From the NCBI RefSeq assembly GCF_003574655.1, contig NZ_QNUM01000001.1, forward strand, positions 835,837 to 899,836: 64,000 nt of DNA. Direction: 5' to 3'. Shown piece by piece: positions 54,641-63,884 of this stretch. The first letter of the stretch is position 1. Every line of letters starts with the position of its first letter. Both the position numbers and the translations under genes were made by a program. This DNA comes from Cohaesibacter haloalkalitolerans (GTDB lineage Bacteria; Pseudomonadota; Alphaproteobacteria; Rhizobiales; Cohaesibacteraceae). The notes beneath the pieces were generated by a model that was not told the DNA's origin, searched no databases, and saw nothing but the letters and a program-made list of their open reading frames with translations.

Positions 54641-55693
54641 TTATTTCTCTGCGGTTGCGAATTCGGCGTCGAGCCTGGTTTCGCAGGCCTTGATTTCGCT
54701 CTCGAAGCGATCAAGCCAAGCCTTGCCTTCGTCGCCTGCGGTCTTGATGAAGAAGTCTTTCACAGGAGCCGTGGCGTCCTGGAAGGCTTTCTTCTCTGCC
54801 GGGGTTGGCGTGTAGATGGTGCCGCCAGCCTTGCGGAAGGTCTCATAGGCGTCAAATTCCTTCCATTTCGGATAGACGCGGAGGAACTGGTTCTGGGCGG
54901 CAATGCCGTCGATGACCACCCGTTTCAGCTCTTCGGGGAAGGAATTGAAGCGTTCGTTGTTCATCACCCAGACGCCGCCCATGTAGGCGTGACCGTCGAG
55001 GATGATGTATTTGAGGCTCTCCTCGAATTTCATGGTGGTGATATCGACGATGCCGTTCTTGGTGCCGTCAACAACGCCGGTGGACAGCGCCGTATAGACT
55101 TCCGGCCAGGAAATCGGGGTCGGAGCGCCGCCAAGCGACTTGACCAGTTCCTGCTGGATCGGTGCAGGCACGGTGCGGATCTTGAGGCCCTTGATGTCTT
55201 CGGGCGTCTTGATCTGTTTGGTGGTGGTAGCAAAGTTGCGCCAGCCACCGGAGTTGGACACCATCATCAGGCGCAGGTTGCCCGTTGTTTCCAATACGTG
55301 TTTCCGCACGTCAGCAAGGAAATCCTCATTGTCATAGACGCATTCGGCCACACGGTCATCACGCAGCATGTAGGGCAGATCGAATGCGCCAACCGGGCCC
55401 CAATAGTTGGCCAGTTCCGGAATGGTGGTCTGGAAATAGTCGAAGATGCCGGACTGTACGCCCGAGAGGCACTCACGGGCATTGCCGCAGAGCTGTCCGC
55501 TCGGGAAGATCTCGACTTCGATGGCACCGTTGGAATGGTTTTCGACGAAATTCTTGAACACCAGCAGCGACTGATGATTGTAGCTGTCCGGGTTGGTCAC
55601 ATGGGGGACCGTCAGCTTGTAGTCTGCGGCTTGCGCTGCGGCGGAAAGGAAACCTGCGGTCAACAGGGACAGTCCGAGTGCCTTGATAGTCAT
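54641..55693 (-). CDS. TRAP transporter substrate-binding protein (DctP family)
   Basis: This 350-residue periplasmic protein has a signal peptide (ALGLSLLTAGFLSAAAQA). DctP-type features include GQLCGNARECLSGVQSGIFD, LPYMLRDDR and the LKIRTVPAPIQQELVKSLGGAPTPISWPEVY segment with the conserved Arg that usually salt-bridges an acidic ligand. The genomic context makes SQ, sulfoquinovosyl glycerol or a related sulfonate the likely ligand. It lies 77 bp after the large membrane subunit gene. Confidence 0.9.
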   Translation of the reverse strand: MTIKALGLSLLTAGFLSAAAQAADYKLTVPHVTNPDSYNHQSLLVFKNFVENHSNGAIEVEIFPSGQLCGNARECLSGVQSGIFDYFQTTIPELANYWGPVGAFDLPYMLRDDRVAECVYDNEDFLADVRKHVLETTGNLRLMMVSNSGGWRNFATTTKQIKTPEDIKGLKIRTVPAPIQQELVKSLGGAPTPISWPEVYTALSTGVVDGTKNGIVDITTMKFEESLKYIILDGHAYMGGVWVMNNERFNSFPEELKRVVIDGIAAQNQFLRVYPKWKEFDAYETFRKAGGTIYTPTPAEKKAFQDATAPVKDFFIKTAGDEGKAWLDRFESEIKACETRLDAEFATAEK

Positions 55694-55769
55694 GAGTTAC
55701 CTCCACTGGTAAGTTTTTCGTCGGCAATGCTTCCTCTGGTCATTGCCGACCTCCTCCAAAAAAGCCCGC

Positions 55770-57059
55770 TCACATCATGCCAAGCAGTTTCGGCAAGCCG
55801 ATAACGAGTGGCGGGAAGAACGAAATCAGAAAGATCACAACGGCTTCAGCCAACAGGAACGGGATGATCGCCTTTGAGATTTTCTGCAGGGGGACGCCGG
55901 ACACGCCGGACGCCACGAAGAGCACGAGGCCCATCGGCGGGGTCGCCAGCCCGATGGACAGGTTGACCACCATGACGACACCGAAATGGATCGGGTCGAC
56001 GCCGACATTGGTCATGATCGGGGCCAGAATGGGCGCAAAGATCAGGATCGCCGGACCAGCATCAAGGAACATGCCCACGACGAACAGGAACAGGTTCATG
56101 ATGAAGAACAGCACATAGGGATCATCGGAGACCGAATAGAAGAAAGTGGTGATGTGCTTGGCAACACCCGAAAGCGAGATGGCCGAAGCAAAGCCACTGG
56201 CGGCTGCCACGATGATCAGGATGGCACCGGCGTTGATGGCGATGCGCATGAACATCGGGAACACATCCTTGAGCTTGAGGATGCGCATGATGAACACCGA
56301 CAGGATGAAGGCATAGAACACCGCAACGGCGGCAGCCTCGGTCGGCGTGAAGATACCGCCATAGATGCCGCCCAGAATGATGACCGGGGTCAACAGCGGA
56401 AGGATGGCCGCCTTGAAGGCTGCGCTGCGTTCGGCTCGCGGGGCGCGTTCGAACTGTTCGACGGCCGGGTATTTCTTGATCTGCCAGCGGTTGATGATCA
56501 TCAGGGCGACGCACAGGATGAGCCCGGGCACGATACCGGACATGAACATGGCGGCAACCGAGGTGTTCATGACGAAGGCATAGATCAGCATGATGCCGCT
56601 GGGTGGAATGATGGTGCCCAGAACGGTCGCCGCTGCGGTGATCGCCGCCGCATAGGTGCGGTCATATTTATAGCGCTCCATCTCCGGGATCATCATGTTG
56701 CCGATGGCAGAGGTTGCCGCAACCGATGAGCCAGTGAGGGCACCGAACAGGGTGGCCGAAATGATCACCACATGACCGAGACCGCCGCGCATGTGCTGGA
56801 CCATCTTCTGGGAGAAACTGATGATGCGTGTGGTGATGCCGCCATTGACCATGAACTCGCCAGCCAGCATGAAGAAGGGCAGCGCCAGCAGCAGAAAGTT
56901 GTCCATCCCCGCATAGAGGCGTTGGTAGAGCAGGTTCATGAACAGAACCTTGTCCGCCTGCAGAAGTGCAATTGCCGGAGACAGGCCAAGTGCGAACAGC
57001 ACCGGCACGCCGACGATCAGAAGGATCAGGAAATAAACGGCAAAGATAGGAGAAACCAT
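55770..57059 (-). CDS. TRAP transporter large permease (DctM family)
   Basis: This 429-residue membrane subunit has about twelve helices and DctM motifs such as LLALPFFMLAGEFMVNGGIT, LFGALTGSSVAATSAIGNMMIPEM, IIPPSGIMLIYAF, and the C-terminal NLSIGLATPPMGLVLFVASG. It carries the sodium-driven transport step of the TRAP system with DctQ and DctP. It follows dctQ by 30 bp. Confidence 0.94.
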   Translation of the reverse strand: MVSPIFAVYFLILLIVGVPVLFALGLSPAIALLQADKVLFMNLLYQRLYAGMDNFLLLALPFFMLAGEFMVNGGITTRIISFSQKMVQHMRGGLGHVVIISATLFGALTGSSVAATSAIGNMMIPEMERYKYDRTYAAAITAAATVLGTIIPPSGIMLIYAFVMNTSVAAMFMSGIVPGLILCVALMIINRWQIKKYPAVEQFERAPRAERSAAFKAAILPLLTPVIILGGIYGGIFTPTEAAAVAVFYAFILSVFIMRILKLKDVFPMFMRIAINAGAILIIVAAASGFASAISLSGVAKHITTFFYSVSDDPYVLFFIMNLFLFVVGMFLDAGPAILIFAPILAPIMTNVGVDPIHFGVVMVVNLSIGLATPPMGLVLFVASGVSGVPLQKISKAIIPFLLAEAVVIFLISFFPPLVIGLPKLLGMM

Positions 57060-57089
57060 AACTATTTTCCTTGTTTACGTCCTTGCCGT

Positions 57090-57614
57090 TCAGGCTTTGG
57101 GCGCGTCTTCAGCAGGGGTGTAATGGAAAAACTGGCGCAGCTCGGAGATGATCTTCTGCACGGCCGACAACAGGGTGATGGCCATCAGAAGCGGCGGAGC
57201 GATGTAGATGACATTCATCTTGATTGGCAGACTATCCGCATGGCTGTTGCCGCGCAGGAAGAAATCATAGCCGAACTTTATCCAGACCAGGAAGGTCAGG
57301 ATGGCAAGAATATGAATGACGACCATCAGCAGATGGCGGGTGCGTGTGCCGTGCAGGGCGTCGAGCAGGAAGGTCATGGCGATATTCTTGTCCTGCAGAT
57401 AAATCAGCGGCAGGCAGAGATAGGTCATGTAGATCATCAGAAAGCGCGAGGCTTCGTCGGTCCAGCTCAGGGGCATGTTCAGGATGTAGCGGAAAAGGAC
57501 CTGCAGCAGGACGACGATGGTCATGATGACCAGCATCAGGCCGCCGACCCAGCTGCCGAACCTGCTCAGAGGCGAATTGATGGTGTTGAGGCCTTTTTCG
57601 AGTGTTGCCAACAT
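57090..57614 (-). CDS. TRAP transporter small permease (DctQ family)
   Basis: This 174-residue protein has four predicted membrane segments and the DctQ pattern: LVIMTIVVLLQVLFRYILNMPLSWTDEASRFLMIYMTYL. It associates with the large permease. It lies between the isomerase gene (74 bp upstream) and dctM, forming one leftward transcription unit of isomerase, DctQ, DctM, DctP and sulfoquinovosidase. Confidence 0.92.
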   Translation of the reverse strand: MLATLEKGLNTINSPLSRFGSWVGGLMLVIMTIVVLLQVLFRYILNMPLSWTDEASRFLMIYMTYLCLPLIYLQDKNIAMTFLLDALHGTRTRHLLMVVIHILAILTFLVWIKFGYDFFLRGNSHADSLPIKMNVIYIAPPLLMAITLLSAVQKIISELRQFFHYTPAEDAPKA

Positions 57615-57688
57615 GGTTGCAATTCCTGTTTTGAAGAAACCCGGACGATGGGCGCTGGCGGATCGGTCCGCCAGACGCGTTGGCAGTG

Positions 57689-59035
57689 TCAGGTCAGCTC
57701 AACCACTTCGATGCCGAGGCGTTTGGCGATCGCACGCATGACCGGGCGATGGTCGCCATAGGTCAGGGCGGTGTGGTGCTCGAGGCCTTCGGAAATCATG
57801 CGGTCAAGGAACTCTGCAACCGGGATGTCTGGTTTGGCGGTGCCGGCGGTGCCGGAAAACGCCAGAGGTGCCTTGATCATCTCGGCACCAGCCAGAACAA
57901 GGCGCAGCTTCTCATGGCCCTGCGAGAAGCGGGCGATGGTGATCCGTCCCGGCTTCAGGGCAAATTCCGACAACAGCGGCAGTTTGCGGTTGGAATGGAT
58001 GGTGCCCTGGATCGGCTGGTCCCGGTCGGCCATGTCGATGGGAGCCTGACCGCAATGCCAGAAGACGACGGTATCGTCATGGGTGTTGACGTCGACCAGG
58101 TCGGTGTTGAAGACACTGCCGCCTGATGCATTCTGCAGAACGAGGGAGGTAAGGACGCCGAGCATGTCGGCTTCGCAGCCGCCGGGGGTGCGGTCTTCGT
58201 TGAGCAGGGCGAGGGCCCCGCAGGCTGCGCAGCCATATTCGGTGAAGAAGTCCGGCCAGCACCGGACGGCAACGCCCTTGTAACCCTTGGTGTCGGCTTC
58301 CTGGCGCAGCTTGGAATAGACCTTGAGGGTCTTGCGGGTTGCGTCCTGATCGAGGTCGGCCAGATTGGGGAAGTCCTTGGCGCGGCGTTCGTAGGGAGCG
58401 TCGGCTACCGAATCAGGCAATGCCTTGACTTCGCCGATGAAGTCGAGAATCGGCGTCTGGTCCACTTCGACACCGAAGGCCGCCTTGAGCTGGTCTGCCT
58501 TGAAGTTGCAGGCGTCAAAGCCGTCGGGATGATGGCCGACAAGCTTGATTCTGGCTCCCTTGAGATCGGAAACCACGGCACCGGCACGGGCCAGCACCAT
58601 CAGTTGCTCCTGCGCTGCCAGACTGTCGGGGTTATCGTGGATATAGTCGATGGCCAGATCGTTGCGGCTCAGCGCGTGGCTGGCGAGGTTGACACCGCAG
58701 AAGGAGTTGAGGCGCAAGCGTCCGCCTGTGCGGGCTTCGGGGAAAGACCACATGACGAGCGGCGCGTCAATCTGTTTGCCCAGTTCCACGGTCATGGTTG
58801 CATCGGTAAAGGTGACCTGCAACAGCAGCAGCATGTCGAGCTTTTGCTTCTTGAGGTCCGGCAGGGCCGAGAGTACGGCGTCGGCGTCAAACAGCAATTC
58901 CGGCTTGCCGATAAGTTCCATGTCAAGCTTTTCAAGGGCTTGCCAGGCTTTGGCAAGAATTTCTTCCGCATAGGGAACATCAAAAGTCGGTCTGCCGAGA
59001 GCGACAACACCAACGCATGGTTTTTGAACGGACAT
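57689..59035 (-). CDS. COG2407 sugar isomerase, probable SQ isomerase (SqvD-like)
   Basis: This 448-residue protein belongs to the L-fucose/L-arabinose isomerase superfamily: QVTFTDATM with the DLLLL core before it, LVMWSFPEARTGGRLRLNSFCG, GVAVRCWPDFFTEYGCAACGALALL, and PGGCEADMLG with the metal-binding Glu. In this locus it is the only candidate for converting SQ to sulfofructose, the step done in E. coli by the unrelated YihS. A COG2407 SQ isomerase named SqvD has, as I recall, been reported from another sulfoglycolytic pathway. It is the first gene of the leftward SQ transcript and has ACGATCA-type sites upstream. Confidence 0.82.
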   Translation of the reverse strand: MSVQKPCVGVVALGRPTFDVPYAEEILAKAWQALEKLDMELIGKPELLFDADAVLSALPDLKKQKLDMLLLLQVTFTDATMTVELGKQIDAPLVMWSFPEARTGGRLRLNSFCGVNLASHALSRNDLAIDYIHDNPDSLAAQEQLMVLARAGAVVSDLKGARIKLVGHHPDGFDACNFKADQLKAAFGVEVDQTPILDFIGEVKALPDSVADAPYERRAKDFPNLADLDQDATRKTLKVYSKLRQEADTKGYKGVAVRCWPDFFTEYGCAACGALALLNEDRTPGGCEADMLGVLTSLVLQNASGGSVFNTDLVDVNTHDDTVVFWHCGQAPIDMADRDQPIQGTIHSNRKLPLLSEFALKPGRITIARFSQGHEKLRLVLAGAEMIKAPLAFSGTAGTAKPDIPVAEFLDRMISEGLEHHTALTYGDHRPVMRAIAKRLGIEVVELT

Positions 59036-59556
59036 CTTTTACCTCCACAATCCCGTCAGCCGCGTTGTCTAAGGTCCATTCGATGGCGCGCTCAGACTCG
59101 ATACCTCCCAATATCGATGCTGTCAGGAATTTCGTTACTGATCACAATAAGTCGATAAACGATCATGAACCATAAGTAATATTACTTAAAAATGATTATT
59201 TCACACAAAAAAGATCATAAATGAGACCGCAAATGTTTGTTTTTTTACATTTACGATCACTTGATATGTCGCCTTTGTGCCGAGGTGAGCATTTGCAACC
59301 CTACATTTGAGCGTTCGCGCTTAAAACTATACTTGTTGCGATCCATAAAAGTGCGCATGTCTGGCGATTTCCGCAAGGTGCAATTCCGGCCGAACCTGAC
59401 CAAGGTGATGTGGCTGGCCGCTTGGCGAAGCTGCTTAAATCTTTCCTAACAGAAGCGGGGTAAGCTTCGGAACCTGACAAGGCGGGACATTATGGCCTTG
59501 GATCATCATCCGGCGAGCCAGAGGAGGCGAACATTCGGTCACTTGTTGCTCCGGCA
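59036..59556. other. Divergent intergenic region upstream of the isomerase operon
   Basis: This 521-bp, AT-rich region holds the promoter of the isomerase-TRAP-yihQ operon and the candidate CsqR sites. To the right it also holds the upstream region of the membrane protein gene, with AGGAGG at 59522-59527. No other gene is supported. A 67-codon frame from ATG 59492 runs in a different frame over the membrane protein start. Confidence 0.5.
59159..59314. promoter_or_regulatory. Candidate CsqR operators upstream of the isomerase operon
   Basis: Copies of the SQ-locus motif occur at 59159-59166 (ACGATCAT), 59211-59217 (AAGATCA), 59253-59261 (ACGATCACT) and 59306-59314 (exact reverse ACGCTCAAA). 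The first three are spaced 52 and 42 bp, close to whole helical turns, and lie 124-226 bp from the isomerase start. Confidence 0.5.
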
Positions 59557-61101
59557 TTGCATTGGTCCGGCCACTCGTCTGGCCATCCGGCGAGCCATCC
59601 AGCCTCAGATGCGGGTGACGAACAGACGATCCGTGAAGATACGGCTCTGGGTGCCTTCGAGCATCTGCTCGTCTATATACTCTGTTTTACGCTGACGGTC
59701 GTACCGTTGGTGCTGCATTTTGTCAGCCCGATCCTTGCCATTGCCAGCCAGATTCTGCTGACAACGGGCGTTGCACTGTTCTTTACACCTTATGCGCCGC
59801 TCGTCGTGGTGTTCTCGCTGCTGTTCCAGAATCTCTTCATCTCGATGCTCTCGGGCTATCTGGTGACCAAGGACGACTATAACTTCGTACGCGGCTACAA
59901 TTTCTTCACGATCGCGATTCTCTGGCTGTGGTTGTTCGGGCATTATGTCATGAACTGGCGTACGATGAGCCAACAGATCAACCGGATCATGCTGGTGTGT
60001 CTCGTCGGTTTTGGTCTGATTGGCGTCTATTTCCTGCTTGGAATGGCCAAGAACCCTGCCGCAGCGATTGTCTATCTGCGCAACATCATCACGCCGCTGC
60101 TGATTTTCCAGATTTTCTTTCTGGCGACCCTCAAGCGCCAGCTGCCAATGGTGCCGTTTTTCACGATCCTTTCGGTCATCGTGATCGTGATGGGCTATAT
60201 TGAAATGTCGGATCGTCGGTTGTGGCTGGATCTGACCAACGGCTGGACCTTGTGGGAGTTTTCCAACCGGGAGGCGATGCTCAATCTGGTTGCCGACAAG
60301 TCGGCCCGGACAACGGGGCAGTTCATCACGGGGATTCTCGATCTGATGAAGGTCCAGTTTCTGAACACGCCGCTTCTGGGCGATTTCAAGCTGATAATCC
60401 TCCGCATGAACGGTCCCAATGGTCATGCGATCAGCTACTCCTATGTGCTGATGTTCCTTTGTATTCTGATGCTGACCAACCGGCGCTGGTATCTGGCGGT
60501 TCTGATGGTGCCGCTGTTGCTGATGGCCAGTGCCAAGGGGGCGCTGGTCATGGGTATGTTGGCCTTTTGTGCTCTGGTTGCCCGGCGGTTGTTCGGGGCT
60601 GTCTTTGCGCTGGTTTCCCTGGTCGGTGTGCTGCTTGCCTATATTGCCCTTGGCATCGTGACGGGATTGCAGATCGGTGACTTCCACGTGCTCGGTTTCA
60701 TGGGGGGGGTCTATAATTTCCTGTCTAATCCGGTCGGCGAGGGCATGGGGGCCGTTGGCAACCTGTTGACCAATTTCAATAAGCTCGACTGGTCGGCCTA
60801 TCAGCATGCGGGCCGGACGCCGGTTGCCATGGAAAGTGCTGTCGGCGTGTTGCTGCAGCAGATGGGGGTTGCCACGTTCGGTCTGATTGCCGTTTACATC
60901 TGGATCGCCTTCCAGACCTACAGGGTTTCCTTCGTCAGTCGCGTCAATCTGCACTCGATCGCCTGCTTCATCACTCTGGTCGCTGTTGTGAATGGCATAT
61001 TTCAGGAAGAGGCGATCTTTTCACCTTTGGCCCTGGGGCTGATTATGGGGCTCAATGGTTATATTCTGGGTATGGCAAATAAAACCAGAAATCCATCATG
61101 A
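59557..61101 (+). CDS. Polytopic membrane protein, O-antigen polymerase-like
   Basis: This roughly 514-residue protein has about eleven membrane segments and a large hydrophilic loop with SYVLMFLCILMLTNRRWY nearby. The pattern resembles Wzy-type polysaccharide polymerases or ligases, but no motif proves this. No in-frame ATG or GTG lies near the 5' end. The frame opens at TTG 59557, or at ATT 59533 just after AGGAGG, and otherwise stops at 59461. A sequence error or programmed shift joining it to ATG 59492 is another possibility. The start is therefore uncertain. Confidence 0.6.
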   Translation: MHWSGHSSGHPASHPASDAGDEQTIREDTALGAFEHLLVYILCFTLTVVPLVLHFVSPILAIASQILLTTGVALFFTPYAPLVVVFSLLFQNLFISMLSGYLVTKDDYNFVRGYNFFTIAILWLWLFGHYVMNWRTMSQQINRIMLVCLVGFGLIGVYFLLGMAKNPAAAIVYLRNIITPLLIFQIFFLATLKRQLPMVPFFTILSVIVIVMGYIEMSDRRLWLDLTNGWTLWEFSNREAMLNLVADKSARTTGQFITGILDLMKVQFLNTPLLGDFKLIILRMNGPNGHAISYSYVLMFLCILMLTNRRWYLAVLMVPLLLMASAKGALVMGMLAFCALVARRLFGAVFALVSLVGVLLAYIALGIVTGLQIGDFHVLGFMGGVYNFLSNPVGEGMGAVGNLLTNFNKLDWSAYQHAGRTPVAMESAVGVLLQQMGVATFGLIAVYIWIAFQTYRVSFVSRVNLHSIACFITLVAVVNGIFQEEAIFSPLALGLIMGLNGYILGMANKTRNPS

Positions 61102-61271
61102 ATATAAATTGTATAATTCCTGACAAATCGGAAATTCAACTTCCTATAATTGGCATGTATTATTCTTATTAATTCTATAGTTTTAGATTTATTTTTGTTT
61201 GATTTTGTTTATTAACATTATTAACTTCTGCGTGTCGTAATACCTGCCGATAGTTCGATCGGGGTTTGGAC

Positions 61272-63599
61272 ATGCTTTCTTTTTTCAACAATCTCAGACT
61301 TTCAATCCGAATCGCCATTCTGGCGTTGATTCCTCTGGGCGCCGTGGTGGCTGTCGGGATTTCGGATCTGATCAGGGAAAGACACAAGACGGCAGTTGCA
61401 CAATCCATTGCCGATGTGGTTGCTCTGGCGCCGGTGATTTCTGGTCTGGTGCATGAACTGCAGAAGGAACGTGGGACGTCTGCCGGGTTTATAGGATCCA
61501 AGGGGGCCAAATTTGCGGACCAGATTGGCGGGCGCCGCTCTGACACGGATCAGGCCTTGCGGGTCTTCCGGGACCGGATTCCCGAACCGAAGGGGCATCT
61601 CGACTTTGCCGGTTTCCGTGATCCGTTCGACAAGGCGGTCAGCGAACTGGCCCGGCTTGAGACCGTGCGGTCCACTGTCGACAGCTTTTCCCTCTCCGTG
61701 CCGCAGATGGCCGGATATTATACGCCGCTAATCGCCGAGTTGCTGACCATGGTGGAGAGCGTGTCTCTCGTCAGTGACAATGGTAGCCTCGTGCGGCAGC
61801 TGGTTTCCTATAATGCCTTCCTGCAAGCCAAGGAGCGGGCCGGCATCGAGCGGGCGATGGGGGCAACCGGATTTGGCGCAGGCACCTTTGCCGAGCCGGT
61901 CTATCGAAATTTTGTCGGTCTGGAGGCCATGCAACGCTCCTATCTGTCTGTCTTTGCCCGGTTTGGTCATCAACAGGCGCTGGACGCCTGGAAACAGGTT
62001 GCTGCTGGCAAGGAGCAGGCGGTTGTCGATGAAATGCGGGCTGTTGCCAACAAGGCCCCGTTCGGAGGGGAAGTGGCCTCGGTCACAGGACCTCAGTGGT
62101 TTGCAGCTAGCACGGCGCGCATTGATCAGATGAAACAGATCGAAGATCGTATCGCGGAAGGCATTCTCAATACGGCGATGGAGCAGACTGATCATGCCAA
62201 GGGTGAGTTCTGGCTCATTCTGGGCCTGTTGCTCGCCTTGTCTGTCGTCGTCGTCTGTCTCTCGATCCTCATAGCCCGTTCCATCACAGTGCCTCTCTTT
62301 GGTCTTGCCGACAACATGCGGTATCTGGCGCAGAATGACACCAACGTGGCGATCAAGGGCATGCGGCGCAAGGATGAAGTCGGGACAATGGCGCGAGCGG
62401 TCGATGTCTTCCGGCAGAATGCGGTCGAGCGTTTGCGGCTCGAAGCTGCCCAGCAGTCCGAACGTGTTCGGGAAAGGCAGCGCCAGAGCCAGCTGGAGGG
62501 GCTGGTTGCCAACTTCAGGTCTGTCATTGATCAGACATTGCGGTCTGTGGATGGGCAGGCCGAAACGATGAAGGGGTCGGCGCGAACCTTGTCTGGTGTT
62601 GCCAACAAGGCTTCTGGCGAGGCCAATCTTTCCGAACAGGCATCCGAGCAGGCTTCGGCCAACGTTCAGGCGGTTGCCGGCGCGACAGATCAGATGGTGA
62701 ATTCTGTACGGGAAGTGCGAGGCCGCGCGTTCCACGCCAACCAGATGGTTCACAAGGCGACTGAAATTGCAGCGGCGACCAACACGGATGTCGGGTCGCT
62801 GGCGGATGCCGCCGAGCGAATCGGTACGGTGGTGGGGCTTATCCGGGACATTGCAGATCAAACCAACTTGCTGGCGTTGAACGCAACCATTGAGGCCGCC
62901 CGCGCAGGGGAGATGGGCAAGGGCTTTGCCGTTGTGGCAGCTGAAGTGAAGGAGTTGGCCAGTCAGACCTCCAGGGCTACGGAGGAGATTGGAGCCCAGA
63001 TCAGTGGCGTTCAGCAGTTGACCGAGAATGCTGTGAAGTCGATCGCCCACATTTCCGAGACTGTGGGGGAGATCGCGGAGATTACGGCTTCTATTGCCGC
63101 TGCCGTGGAAGAGCAAGAGGCGTCGACGCAGGAGATTGCCGGATCGATCCAACTGGCGTCACACGATGTCAACAAGGCACGGACCAGTGCCCATGGGGCT
63201 TCCGATGTGATTGAAGAAACAGCGGGAGAGGCTCGGACCGTTGAGCAGGCGGCCGATCTGCTCACTGGCGCGGCGACGAAACTGGGGCAGGATGTCGAGT
63301 GCTTCCTTGAAAGTGTCGCTCGCGATGTTGAAGAACGCCGGGCAGACCTAAAGGCCAAGATGATGCAGCTGACGATCCTTCAAAGTGATGGGCATCGTAC
63401 AGAGGGGACCATTTCCTCCTTGTCTGCTAGTGGCTGTTCGATCCTTACGGTGGGAAGGCTGGTTGAGGGGCAGGCTGTCGAGCTGGAATTTGCCGATGGC
63501 CAACGAGTGGCCGCCGCGGTGGATGCAGTTCGTGATGGCACCTTGACCATGCGGTTTGTTCATGAGTGCGATGAGATCGGGTGGCTGCAGAGCGCATGA
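61272..63599 (+). CDS. Membrane chemoreceptor with NIT, HAMP, MCP and PilZ-like domains
   Basis: This 775-residue receptor starts with one membrane helix (about residues 9-31), then a periplasmic nitrate/nitrite-sensor-like NIT domain ([20 protein letters not shown]-like helices). A second helix lies near residues 316-338, followed by a HAMP region. The signalling domain has its tip at [27 protein letters not shown] near residue 535. The last 75 residues ([29 protein letters not shown]) look like PilZ. This suggests that chemotaxis or signalling responds to both a small anion and cyclic-di-GMP. A 14-bp hairpin follows. Confidence 0.88.
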   Translation: MLSFFNNLRLSIRIAILALIPLGAVVAVGISDLIRERHKTAVAQSIADVVALAPVISGLVHELQKERGTSAGFIGSKGAKFADQIGGRRSDTDQALRVFRDRIPEPKGHLDFAGFRDPFDKAVSELARLETVRSTVDSFSLSVPQMAGYYTPLIAELLTMVESVSLVSDNGSLVRQLVSYNAFLQAKERAGIERAMGATGFGAGTFAEPVYRNFVGLEAMQRSYLSVFARFGHQQALDAWKQVAAGKEQAVVDEMRAVANKAPFGGEVASVTGPQWFAASTARIDQMKQIEDRIAEGILNTAMEQTDHAKGEFWLILGLLLALSVVVVCLSILIARSITVPLFGLADNMRYLAQNDTNVAIKGMRRKDEVGTMARAVDVFRQNAVERLRLEAAQQSERVRERQRQSQLEGLVANFRSVIDQTLRSVDGQAETMKGSARTLSGVANKASGEANLSEQASEQASANVQAVAGATDQMVNSVREVRGRAFHANQMVHKATEIAAATNTDVGSLADAAERIGTVVGLIRDIADQTNLLALNATIEAARAGEMGKGFAVVAAEVKELASQTSRATEEIGAQISGVQQLTENAVKSIAHISETVGEIAEITASIAAAVEEQEASTQEIAGSIQLASHDVNKARTSAHGASDVIEETAGEARTVEQAADLLTGAATKLGQDVECFLESVARDVEERRADLKAKMMQLTILQSDGHRTEGTISSLSASGCSILTVGRLVEGQAVELEFADGQRVAAAVDAVRDGTLTMRFVHECDEIGWLQSA

Positions 63600-63619
63600 C
63601 GAATTCGAATGATCTGAAG

Positions 63620-63658
63620 AACAGGGCGATTGCAGCGGAAGGCAGCAATCGCCCTGTT
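63620..63658. terminator. Terminator-like hairpin after the NIT chemoreceptor
   Basis: AACAGGGCGATTGC and GCAATCGCCCTGTT form a perfect 14-bp stem with an 11-base loop, followed by GCCGTTTTG. The T-run is short. Confidence 0.65.
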
Positions 63659-63855
63659 GCCGTTTTGTGAACACTCTGATCTGCCCCCTGGTGCCTTCCG
63701 CAGTGCGTCTTTCTGAATCTTGTCAAAAAGACCGAAAATCTTCCCAAAAGTGACTATTCCAAGGGGTGTTAAAAACCTAAAGCTTTGTAATTGTTGTATA
63801 TTTTGTGTGTTTGGGGATTTCTTATGAAGGATGTCATAAAAATGTATTTTATTGT

Positions 63856-63884
63856 TTGACTTGGTTAGGGAGTGGGTCTATAAG
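63856..63884 (+). promoter_or_regulatory. Consensus-like sigma-70 promoter, possibly for an rRNA operon
   Basis: TTGACT (63856-63861) and TATAAG (63879-63884) are separated by exactly 17 bp and preceded by AT-rich sequence resembling an UP element. No coding start follows before the window ends. Confidence 0.6.
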
